From Agelas oroides (Eukaryota > Porifera > Demospongiae > Agelasida > Agelasidae): a stretch of 64,000 nucleotides of DNA. The notes under the pieces are model-generated. The model had not been told where the DNA came from. It saw only the letters and a list, made by a program, of their open reading frames with translations, and ran no database searches. The DNA is taken from contig OX422184.1 of the NCBI GenBank assembly GCA_949130485.1, positions 26,106,763 to 26,170,762 on the forward strand, in the 5' to 3' direction. The position numbers and the translations under genes are program-made. Positions 21,441-29,885 of the stretch are shown here, in pieces (position 1 is the stretch's first letter; each line of letters starts with the position of its first letter).

Positions 21441-22021
21441 CAGCGCCTGACAGGAAGTACAGTTTCAGCTTGTGACTGTCAGTGGCCAGTGAATGTGTAT
21501 GTGTGCAGTGTGCCATGTATGGTGTGCGTGCATGGGTGATGAAGGAAAGTCAAAATTGGGAGACATTAAGCTAAAGAAAAAGATTTTAGTAGTTTGGACC
21601 TCAAAGAACCAGGCTGATCATTGTGCAGGTATATTATGCATAGATATTCGCGGGCGCATAATCAACATTTCAACCCCGGAGGATCTTCAGGCAAATACAA
21701 CACTTGGAGACACACTTTAGAAAACAGACTGCTTTGAATGTGTCCAGACTAATTTTTGATAAGGTTGAAGGTCACTCACACAAAATTTGGTCTGGGGACA
21801 AAATCTAGTAGTTAAATGGTGAGTGTCCAAAGACTAAGGTTTAGTATACAATAGTATACAAAATTGTGAACTTGAGAGGCCCTCTGCTAACTACAACACA
21901 AGCTGTCGGCATGCCAAGTGAAGTCAGACCGACCAGGCCAGTGGGGAAGTTGGGATGGTTTTGAGGAGGCATCCGAGGATTACCTCACAGGTTTCCCATG
22001 AAGAGTAATGTACCTTTCCAT
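21441..22021. other. No gene seen
   Basis: One 75-codon frame (21493-21720) reads DEGKSKLGDIKLKKKI but lacks recognisable homology; not called. Otherwise unique-looking. Confidence 0.4.
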
Positions 22022-22030
22022 GGTATGCCC

Positions 22031-22116
22031 TAAGTCCTCCACCACAGCTATCGTCGCAGTACGAATAACGCGCTGCAAGTGACGATAGCTGTGGTGGAGG
22101 ACTGGGAACAAGGCTA
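22031..22116. mobile_element. Foldback element with perfect 9-bp target duplication
   Basis: Arms AGTCCTCCACCACAGCTATCG and its reverse complement CGATAGCTGTGGTGGAGGAC; the right side continues TGGGAACAAGGCTA, the family terminus, while the left arm has lost it. GGTATGCCC flanks both sides exactly (22022-22030 and 22117-22125). 86 bp, no coding capacity. Confidence 0.8.
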
Positions 22117-22849
22117 GGTATGCCCCACCTTGCTCGTGCTCAGACTAGTACTTTTCACCAAGTGCATTTTTCCAGCGGGCATGAACAGTGCGGTCTCAGA
22201 ACGAGACTGCCTTGCATACCTGGGGCGGATGTTGCAGAAACAGGGGGATTTGCCATCAGAATCTTTCCTGAGGGGTTAGTACTAGGTTGGGATTGTCCCC
22301 CTCAAATGTAACACCTCATTGTGTTAAATGTCTTGAGAGAATTGTGTGTGAATTCCACACCCATATCTACCTGTCATACACTGTGCATGACAGGGAGGTA
22401 TGGGTATATGTAAGAGATACGTAGGGGGATGGCACGCAGGTTTGTACCTGGCTTGTTCCATTTGGACATGTCAATTCCCCTCCTACCCCTTATCAAGCCC
22501 CAGGTATTGGAGGTAGGGCATACCACTGATACACGCAGGCGCATTACATTGCTCTCATCTACGCTAAAAGTGGCTAAAGTTAGTAATATACATGCTACAC
22601 TTACGTACATTCGCAAGTTCACCCATAGATTACCCGCTGTTCGGCAATGCAGGTGGGCAAGGGTCGAAGCTCAAATAAGGGGCGTGGTCACGCACTAATG
22701 AAGCGGGGCACCCTACTCCACTTGCTGCATGCATTCCATGTTCCGTCCGTGGTATCTATGCACAGGGGGTACTGAGACAACATAGTATCTATGGTCGACA
22801 GGTGCTGCCAATACTTGCCAAGGTGAGGAGCCGCATGGGCATGTAGCTG

Positions 22850-22926
22850 TAGTCTCGCAAGGATTTCTGTTCCGCAGCGCGATCGGATCGCGCTGCGGAA
22901 CGGTAAACGTCTGGCTTGCGAGACTA
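22850..22926. mobile_element. Foldback element, TAGTCTCGCAA family
   Basis: TAGTCTCGCAA at the left and TTGCGAGACTA at the right, enclosing a perfect palindrome TTCCGCAGCGCGATC/GATCGCGCTGCGGAA. No clear target duplication. Confidence 0.7.
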
Positions 22927-22960
22927 CAGCAATTGCGAGAAAACCCTCTGATGAGATCAA

Positions 22961-23353
22961 GTATAATGTGTCCAAGGGGGTCAGGGATGAATCACGTAGT
23001 GTGTCCAAGGTGGTCAGGGATGAATCACGTAGTGTGTCCAAGGGGGTCAGGGATGAATCACGTAATGTGTCCAAGGGGGTCAGGGATGAATCACGTAGTG
23101 TGTTCAAGGGGGTCAGGGATGAATCACGTAATGTGTCCAAGGGGGTCAGGGATGAATCACGTAATGTGTTCAAGGGGGTCAGGGATGAATCACGTAATGT
23201 GTTCAAGGGGGTCAGGGATGAATCACGTAATGTGTTCAAGGGGGTCAGGGATGAATCACGTAATGTGTTCAAGGTGGTCTAGGACTGACCACATAATGTG
23301 TCCAAGGGGGTCTAGGACTGACCGCATAATGTGTCCAAGGGGGTCTAGGACTA
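22961..23353. repeat. 33-bp tandem repeat, about 12 copies
   Basis: Unit contains GTCAGGGATGAATCACGTA followed by (A/G)TGTG(T)CCAAGGGG. Because 33 is divisible by three it is open on both strands (plus GSGMNHV..., minus NTLRDSSLTPL). The last three copies shift to TCTAGGACTGACC and CATAATG, so the array decays at its right side. I regard the open frames as repeat-derived. Confidence 0.9.
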
Positions 23354-24514
23354 CTCTCGTCCCCAGACCGAATTTTTCACACGCGCCCTGCGGACTCGTC
23401 GAAAAATAGGGTCTGGACACTTTCCCTATGAAAACTGGGGCAAGATACATACGACAGTCAGTAAATTGGGTAATTGTAGGTGTTAATTACATTATCAGCT
23501 ACCGGCAGCATGTGCTTTGGCGGGGTTCACTAAGTTCACCCAACTCCATGTGGTGACATCACAATTTGTAATGTTTATTCCTTGCGCATTGCGCGCGCGG
23601 ATCGAAGATGGAACTGGATCCAGACATGTTAATTGGAAGAAGCTCAGTATAAAGTCCCTTGTGAGGTAAACTTTCACTTACAGCTTGCTATAGTTTTACG
23701 GGTCGTAGTTTTATACTTACAGTAACTCTGTGAACTAAATTCAGCATAATTTCCGGACCTGAAGAGCTTCAGTACTTTTCTCATGCCTTTGTGAGTGCAA
23801 CAGCTAGCTCAGTAACATGCTGTGTGACTTACTAGCCTAGTCTTTCACGCTCAGGTCTAGCTTCACCAGTCTATACTAATGATCATGAGCCATGTGCAGA
23901 TTTTTTATAGTAAGTTCTAGTTTGCATGTGATGACCTAAATGTTTACTACAATCTGAGTACAAGAACAAATTTTGTGTGAGCATCTTGGGGTACGGTTTC
24001 ACTTGACTGCATTATTTAAGATACTAAAAACTGGTCCCTCAGCAAGTCATGCAAAACAGTTGCTGGAAGGCATGCAGCAAAACAAAACACCAGAAAAATC
24101 ACAGAGTCTGTATTGTGTCCGAAGATGTGCAACTTTTTAACAAGAATACTGAACTCTAGTGTACATACACTATTTTCAGAGAAAACTGCTCTTGCAAACT
24201 GAATCATGCACAGTGCAATCTGTTGAAGTGTACTCCCAAAGTAGTCTCATTGCCATACTCTCACAAATGTCTCATGTTTTGAGGGACATGTCTTGTCATA
24301 TGTAATGGTTGCTTACTACACAAAGAATGTCATAATTGCATTTAAAATCTTGATCTCATAATGCCGACAGTTTAGTGCTGAAGAACATTTACATCTTCTT
24401 TAATTTTACCTTGCTCCTCCCTATCACAAAAGCCTCTCTGCCCCCAGTTTCCATGACAATGTTCTCATATGGGGTACAGTGTGTGTCAAATTGCTCCACA
24501 GACGTTTAAACTAG
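23354..24514. other. No gene; one half of an inverted dispersed repeat
   Basis: Contains a CCAGACC foldback near 23366-23418 and the repeat copy at 23506-23632. Otherwise nothing supported. Confidence 0.45.
23506..23632. repeat. Dispersed repeat, copy 1 (inverted relative to copy 2)
   Basis: Reading GCTTTGGCGGGGTTCACTAA, then CACCCAACTCCATGTGGTGA, then GCGCATTGCGCGCGCG and CTGGATCC. The reverse complement recurs at 26117-26230. Probably an old mobile-element fragment of unknown type. Confidence 0.7.
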
Positions 24515-24523
24515 CATAAGCCT

Positions 24524-24809
24524 TAGCCTCATTCCCAGCCTCCCCCGTTTTTACCTTCCGTTTGCATTCACAATAATACACGGTAGCGGAAGACTAGCAT
24601 TCACAATAATACACGGGAGCGGAAGACCAGCTGGTCTTCCGCTCCCTTGTATTATTGTGAACACAAACGGAAGGTAAAAACACTGGTCTTCCACTCCCGT
24701 GTATTATTGTGAACACAAACGGAAGGTAAAAACACTGGTCTTCCACTCCCGTGTATTATTGTGAACACAAACGGAAGGTAAAAATGGGGAAGGCCTGGGA
24801 ACGAGGCTA
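24524..24809. mobile_element. Foldback element with 52-bp internal repeats and perfect 9-bp target duplication
   Basis: Left terminus TAGCCTCATTCCCAG, right terminus (reverse complement) TAGCCTCGTTCCCAG. CATAAGCCT flanks both sides exactly (24515-24523, 24810-24818). The right arm contains three 52-bp units (starts 24633, 24685, 24737) with GGTCTTCC(G/A)CTCCC and TATTATTGTGAACACAAACG; the left arm carries inverted copies. The long hairpin and a 9-bp duplication resemble Mutator-like foldbacks. Confidence 0.85.
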
Positions 24810-25576
24810 CATAAGCCTGATGCTAAGACACTTATCCTGGTTTCTATCCAACTTTAATATGCTGCTTGCAGTTTCTGCTCTGGAAACAGCAAGCAACCAA
24901 CGATGGGTACATGACTACATGGCCTAACTCATTTCCGGGCTCCACTAATAAGCTTGCAATAAATCAAGTGAGGATACACTGAGAGTCTGGGAAGGAGGCT
25001 ACACTTTGTCATAGCAACCTGCAAAAACATGAGGAATCCTGTCTAACTGGGACCTTAGTCTTACAGTGCCGTAGCCATCAAATATGGAGTGGCCAGGTTA
25101 GTGCATGGTGCGTGCGTAAGCACGTACGGAACAGGTAGGGGGGTCTGGGGGCATGCCCCCCAGAAAATTTTTTGGATTTAGAGGTTATGAGGTTGCTTCC
25201 GAGACCATTTTTGGGCCAAAACGATGCTTCTTGGAGGCCAGACGACAGAGTTTTATATGCATGAACATCTACCCTTTCTGCCTGTTGCGCCATATAGCAC
25301 TGCATGGTTTCGGCTTTCCAGTCGTTCGCTAGTCTCACAAGCCACACCCTTCGCAGATCGTTCGGTTGGAAGAACGGAAAATTGTTGGAAGACTCGGTCT
25401 TTCGCACTGTTCGCAGCCATCTCGTATTATGTTGCAACATGTCACCACGCTGTGTGGGTGCCATGGGCGTTTGCCGAGCATTGGCCCTATTTGGCGACGC
25501 CAAGCAAGCTATGGGTGAGGGAATAAGTGGTCCGGTTGAAACCGGACTAACCGGACCGGTGGCTACGGCCCTGTCT

Positions 25577-25811
25577 TACAAGGGGTAGTCACTTATATGT
25601 CCCATGTAGAAGCATTTGCGACCGGGATCAAAATTGAATCAAGTGATCAAAGCCCTTTTTGGGGGCTGATCAAGGTGACCTCTGAACTGCTCAAATCAAT
25701 GGATCAAGAACACAGAAGGGAACGATCAAGCAATTAAGCACACTTTTTGCCAATCAAAAACCTTGATCCCAGTCGCAAACGCTTGAACACACGGCATGTG
25801 ACTACCCCTTG
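25577..25811. mobile_element. MITE-like foldback, AAGGGGTAGTCAC termini
   Basis: Left AAGGGGTAGTCAC...TTTGCGACCGGGATCAA; right, in reverse complement, CAAGGGGTAGTCACATG...GTTTGCGACTGGGATCAAGG. Arms are ~60 bp with divergence. GTCTTA lies just outside on both sides (GTCTTAC at left, GTCTTAG at right), a possible 6-7-bp target duplication. The centre is rich in GATCAA. Confidence 0.65.
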
Positions 25812-26116
25812 GTCTTAGTAGGAAAGTCTTAGTTTTAGTAGGTAACAGGTTAGATCACAAGCTAGGGATGAACATGATCACAGTACTCAATATTAAAATA
25901 CTGACTGAACCTGTTGGGGTTTTTTACACGAGTCCAGTATTAGCTACATAATTTTCTTGCTATAAAATTAAGTTGCACAATCTCTTTGAATACAATACAG
26001 ACTACCTGATGTCTTGTTCGACTGGTGTTTTGTTGCTGCATGCCCTCCAGCAACTCAAACTCGACTCGAGGATCTAGCCCTTCGCAGAGAGGTGTGGCTT
26101 GCGAGACTAATGTGCT

Positions 26117-26230
26117 ACATGCCTGGATCCAGTTCCATGGCGCTCTGCGCACGCAATGCGCACATTACAGTTTATGACGTCACCACATGGAGTTGGGTGA
26201 ACTTAGTGAACCCCGTGCTTTGGCGCCGAA
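26117..26230. repeat. Dispersed repeat, copy 2
   Basis: Inverted relative to 23506-23632: CTGGATCCAGTTCCATGGCG, GCGCACGCAATGCGCAC, CACCACATGGAGTTGGGTGA, AACTTAGTGAACCCCG. Similarity is strong over ~115 bp, with a few substitutions and an indel. Confidence 0.7.
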
Positions 26231-26344
26231 AGACGCCAGCAGCCTGAAGCTCATTAAATATGTAACGCAGCAATGACCTTTGTACTGCGCATGTGCAGTA
26301 GCTGTCTATCTTGTAGGTGCCACTAAAATGACAGTAGTATATAA

Positions 26345-26485
26345 TAAATGTATTATTTGATGTGTGAGAAGGCAATTGGATATTGCATTCTTGTGCTGTA
26401 TTTTCACTTGCCGCGGCTCGTGAAAATATGGCCACACACTCGTGCAATATCGAGCCATATTGCCTTCTCACCCATCAAATGATAT
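26345..26485. mobile_element. Foldback, GAGAAGGCAAT arms
   Basis: ATTTGATGTGTGAGAAGGCA at left is the near reverse complement of TGCCTTCTCACCCATCAAAT at right, and TATTGCA...TGCAATA closes the inner stem. Small TIR element with no coding capacity. Confidence 0.6.
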
Positions 26486-26781
26486 AACCTGTTACCTAGG
26501 CAATGTGTAAGAATGTTGCTTATATCTGGTCCAGTGTGTTGCCTAAGTAATAGTTCATTATTTATTAAACCATCTGCAATTGTGGCCAGTGAATGTTACA
26601 AGATTGAACAAACCTAGTGTGACAAGACATGTACCCTCCTCCATCAGACCTTACCAACACTCACACCCTTCTATACACACGTTTCCTCTGCCTGTACACT
26701 TTCACCCACACTCTCCACCCAACACACCACCCCACACACCCTCCACCTCATGCACCCACCATCCCACACACCCACACACAG

Positions 26782-26922
26782 GCACAGGTCATGTGGTGTT
26801 GGCTAGAGACATCCCCACGAAGAATTTTTTTGCTCTCAAGATTGACTCTCAGAGATGATTCTGGTGAGACGAGTGGAGCACTCAACAGCGAGAAATCCAT
26901 TCTTCCATTCTGCATTCAACAT
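26782..26922 (+). pseudogene. Kinase pseudogene exon: ATP-loop region
   Basis: Follows CCACACACAG and ends at CAACAT|GTGAGT. Encodes GTG...VVLAR and FFALKI (VAIK-type lysine). Two frame changes are needed to continue into RRVEH and NSEK, the helix-C glutamate region. The FGxV part of the glycine loop is reduced. Confidence 0.5.
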
Positions 26923-26930
26923 GTGAGTCT

Positions 26931-27808
26931 GCCTCACTTCTCTCCACCTCCCTCTCTTCTCCCCCTCCTCCCTCCCCCTCCTCCCTCCCCCTCCTCCCTC
27001 CCCCTCCTCCCTCCTCCTCCTCCCTCCCCTCCCTTCCCCTCCTCCCTCCCCTCCTCCCTCCCACTCCTCCCTCCCCTCCTCCCTCCCTCCCCTCCTCCCT
27101 CTCCCCTCTCCCTCTCCCATTTCCCTCCACCTTCCTCCATCCTTCCCCTTGCCTCCTCCCAACCCTCCCTCTCTTCCGTAAACCTACTCCCACTCCCTCC
27201 TTCCCCTCCTCCCTCCCTCTTCCCTTTTCCTCCCCTTCCTCCCTCCCCTCCTTCCTCCCCTCCTCCCTCCCCTCCACCCTTCCCCCTCCACCCCTCCCCT
27301 CCCTCCCCTCCTCCCTCCCCCTCCTCCCTCTCTCCCCTCCCTCTTCCCTCCCCCTCCCTCTCCCCTCCCTCCCTCTCTTCCCTCCTCCCTCTTTCCTCCC
27401 TCTCTTCCCTCCCTCTCCCTTTCCTGATTCCTTCCCCTTCCATCCCTCCTTCCCTCTCTCCTCCCTCCTTCCCCTTCCACCCTCTCTCCCCTCCCCCTCA
27501 CCCCCTCCTCCCTCCATCCCTCTTCCCTCCCCCTCCCTCTTCCTCACCCTTCCTCTCTTCTCTCCCCCTCCTCCCCTTCCATCCTCCCTCCCCCTCTTTC
27601 CTCCTCCCCTCCCCCTCTTTCCTACCCCTCTTCCCTCCCCTCCCTTTCTTCTCTCCCTCTTCCCTCCCCTCCCCCTCCCTCTCCCTCTCATTTCTAACCT
27701 TGCTACCCCTCCCCTCCCTCTCCCTCTTTTCTAACCTTACTCTCCCTTCCCTCCTCCCTCCCCTCCTCCCTCCCCCTCCCTCCTCTCCCTTTTTTCCCTC
27801 TCCCCATT
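26931..27808. repeat. Polypyrimidine (CCCTCCTCC)n tract, ~0.9 kb
   Basis: Nearly pure C/T on the plus strand with (CCTCCCTCCC)-like units of varying length. It occupies the intron between kinase exon 1 and the next preserved exon. Mirror symmetry of homopurine/homopyrimidine DNA gives triplex potential. The Pro/Ser-rich and Gly/Arg/Glu-rich open frames over it are repeat-derived. Confidence 0.9.
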
Positions 27809-27837
27809 AGTCACCATCTATCATGGCACTTAAGTCT

Positions 27838-27922
27838 GTACTCTTCCCCCTCTCCCCCTCTCCCCCTCTCCTCCCCCTCTCCCCCTCTCCTCTCCCCCTC
27901 TCCCTCTCTCCCCCTCTTCCCC
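27838..27922. repeat. (CCCCTCTC)n simple repeat
   Basis: Regular CCCCTCTCC units, separated from the larger polypyrimidine tract by 30 bases of mixed sequence. Same intron. Confidence 0.85.
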
Positions 27923-28005
27923 ACGTTTTCAGTTGTCACTTGTGTTATTCAAGTGTATACTAGTAGAATAAGACTAGTGCTTTTGAACACTAGCTGTGTT
28001 CGCAG

Positions 28006-28212
28006 GCCACTTTCTGTCACTCGGAAAACTGTAGACGGCCTGGGAAATATTCCCACAAATGGTAGAAAGACTGATTCCACATGGGCTCACCTCTCCTCCT
28101 GCCCACTGTGGTACGCCACAGTACCTGGCTTCACAGATCATCCAGAGACAGAGGCACGGGAAGGAGGTGGATTGGTGGGCACTTGGTATCTCATCTGTGA
28201 GATGCTTGTGGG
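28006..28212 (+). pseudogene. Kinase pseudogene exon: activation segment to subdomain IX
   Basis: Acceptor TTCGCAG, donor GTAAGT. Contains [20 protein letters not shown] (the canonical APE Glu is here SQ: 'LASQ' for 'LAPE') and VDWWALG. A single-base deletion follows, after which another frame gives YLICEMLVG. The N-terminal third of the exon shows no clear kinase match and contains an in-frame stop. Confidence 0.6.
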
Positions 28213-28394
28213 GTAAGTGGGGATGTGGGTTGTGGAAAGTGGGTGGGTGTGGGCGGTGGTGAAATTTCATCTTTCCCATTCTCCACATTTCTCTTTCCTC
28301 CTCTTTCTCCTTCATTCCCTCCCCTCCCTTTCTGTCCCCTTCCTTTCCTCCCTTTCTCCCTCTCCCTCTTCATCTTCCATCCTCCGTGCTCTAG

Positions 28395-28518
28395 CTATCC
28401 ACCAATTTTTGATGAACATCTGTTTTGTATCTACAAGATCCCAGAGAGGAAGACCAATACAGATCGACCCAAGTGCAAAAGATCTAGAGATGTGATATGA
28501 AGGCTTGGGAGCTTGAAG
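28395..28518 (+). pseudogene. Kinase pseudogene exon: subdomain X
   Basis: Acceptor GTGCTCTAG. Encodes YPPIFDEHLFCIYKI, then in a second frame GRPIQIDPSAKDLE and in a third RLGSLK before a GTGTGT donor-like site. Frame changes between these motifs indicate small indels. Confidence 0.55.
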
Positions 28519-28660
28519 GTGTGTGGGTGCATGAGTATGTGAAGGGGTGTGTGGGGTGTGGGATGAGTGGGAGAGGAAGATAGAGGGTGTGAGGGAGATA
28601 CCATTATTGAGTGCTCCTCTCCCAAGACGTCAAGATGGTGATGTACTCGACTTAAAGAGT

Positions 28661-29787
28661 AAAACTTGTGTTGCACTCTTGTGTGCATGGCTTGTCCAAG
28701 AAAATATACTCTGCTGCCTGCTTAAATCTGTCCTGTGTCTCTCCCCTCTTGCCCCCCTTTCTATTTTTCCCATCTAGTCTAAATAAATCTGAAGCATATT
28801 CCGAAGCAGCAAGATGTGTGCATGCCAACAAACTGAACCTACCAATATGCATGGCTTGTGTTGTCTTAAAATATCCTGCTGTCTGTTGTTCTTGTGTTTC
28901 TCTTCCCTCTTGCCCCTCCCAATTCCCTTCTAGTCTCACACGGAATACTCCATATCGTAAAGCAGTCCTCTAAACAGCAAGACTTAGTACAAGACTTCAA
29001 GGTACCTAGTGTAGATATTAACTACATTTTGCCTTTGGCAGAATGCAGGTGTGTGCAGGTAGGTTTGGAGGTAGCTAAATACTGTGAATGCATATTTAGC
29101 ACGTTACTTAAGTGCCTGACAAACTGGTGAGGTTTGTACCAGGTGTAGGTTAGGGTGTAGGTAAATGCACACCTTAGTTATTTTTATTACAATGCAGTTG
29201 TGAACATTGTTCACAACTGTGTTAAGTTTGGGGCTCCATGATGCTTTGTATTGCTTTTGGTTTTTGTAACCAGCATTGTGTTTTGCAGGTGGTACTTTAG
29301 CTTTCATAGGTAGAAATAGAAACTGATGCAATTTAGTTTGTGTTTTTGTTTGTGCAGTTAAGAGCTAATTAGCCTACACTTAGCTACTATTTTTTTTTAA
29401 TATTCTGAACTGTATATAATCAGAATTGTAGCATTGCAGGTAAATACCAGTTGCATTTCAAGGTGCAACTGATTTACAGCTGTCTGCCCCAATAGCACGT
29501 AATGTCCATTGTTCTCACAATTTTGTGAGAATTGTAATCATGTATGTATGTTGGGCAGGTAAATGCTTCCCTTATGGTAATTACATAGATCTATATCTAG
29601 CAGCATCTATCATGGGGAGAAATGGTAGAGCTACTTGTGATGGTCACTGGGAGGAGGTTTGGAGGTCACATCTATGCATGGAAGCAGTGCTGGGCTAGTG
29701 AAAAGATGGTGCCAACCCTATTCTGAATGTATAGTCTCAACTGGCTTTTCTGAAAGCCATTAACACACAAAAGACCTTTGCCCCTCT
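28661..29787. other. No gene; weak internal duplication
   Basis: Blocks near 28684 and 28849 (GCATGGCTTGTxxTxxxAAAATAT...CTGC) and the following CCTCTTGCCCC resemble each other, so 28.68-28.78 and 28.85-28.94 look like diverged tandem copies. No protein domain recognised. Confidence 0.45.
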
Positions 29788-29885
29788 TACCTGTCCCTGT
29801 CCTTCTCATCCATGTTCCTGTCCATCTGTCCCTGTTCATATTCCTGTCCCTGTCTATCTGTTCCTCTCCCTGTCGATGTATCCCT
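29788..29885. repeat. Degenerate CCTGTC repeat at the array edge
   Basis: Irregular CCTGTCC(C/A)TGT units just before the 20-22-bp array begins. It is compositionally different from the array and marks its left boundary. Confidence 0.6.

Larger units (their letters stand above)
24819..26779. other. No gene; foldbacks and an inverted repeat copy
   Basis: Open frames at 25078-25588 show no domain. The segment near 25130-25170 has GGGGGGTCTGGGGGCATGCC, a palindrome around GGCATGCC. Two foldbacks (25577-25811, 26345-26485) and a dispersed repeat (26117-26230) are listed separately. AC/CCACACC-rich sequence precedes 26780. Confidence 0.45.
26780..28660 (+). pseudogene. PRKX/PKA-like AGC protein kinase pseudogene with introns
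   Basis: Four exon-like pieces on the plus strand. (1) 26782-26922: GTGHVVLARDIPTKNFFALK, a shortened glycine-loop and the AxK lysine, then MILVRRVEH and NSEKSIL in other frames, ending at a GTGAGT donor. (2) 28006-28212: [20 protein letters not shown] then EVDWWALG (activation-segment end and subdomain IX), with one missing base before LICEMLVG. (3) 28395-28518: YPPIFDEHLFCIYKI, IDPSAKDL and RLGSLK in shifted frames. (4) from ~28625: DVK then RW. Intron 28213-28394 is GTAAGT...CTCTAG and joins GG|C TAT to give VGYPPIF, phase-correct. The HRDLKxxN and DFG exons are absent. Order and spacing match PRKX-type kinases; frame shifts and missing catalytic exons make it a pseudogene, unprocessed because introns remain. 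Confidence 0.6.

Noticed and set aside
25078-25588. Overlapping frames of 90-140 codons on both strands
   Set aside because: No domain, no splice support, and a nearby palindrome GGGGGCATGCCCCC suggests repeat sequence.
26629-27810. 393-codon Pro/Ser-rich frame and opposing Gly/Arg/Glu-rich frames
   Set aside because: They read through a polypyrimidine tract lying in the intron of a kinase pseudogene.
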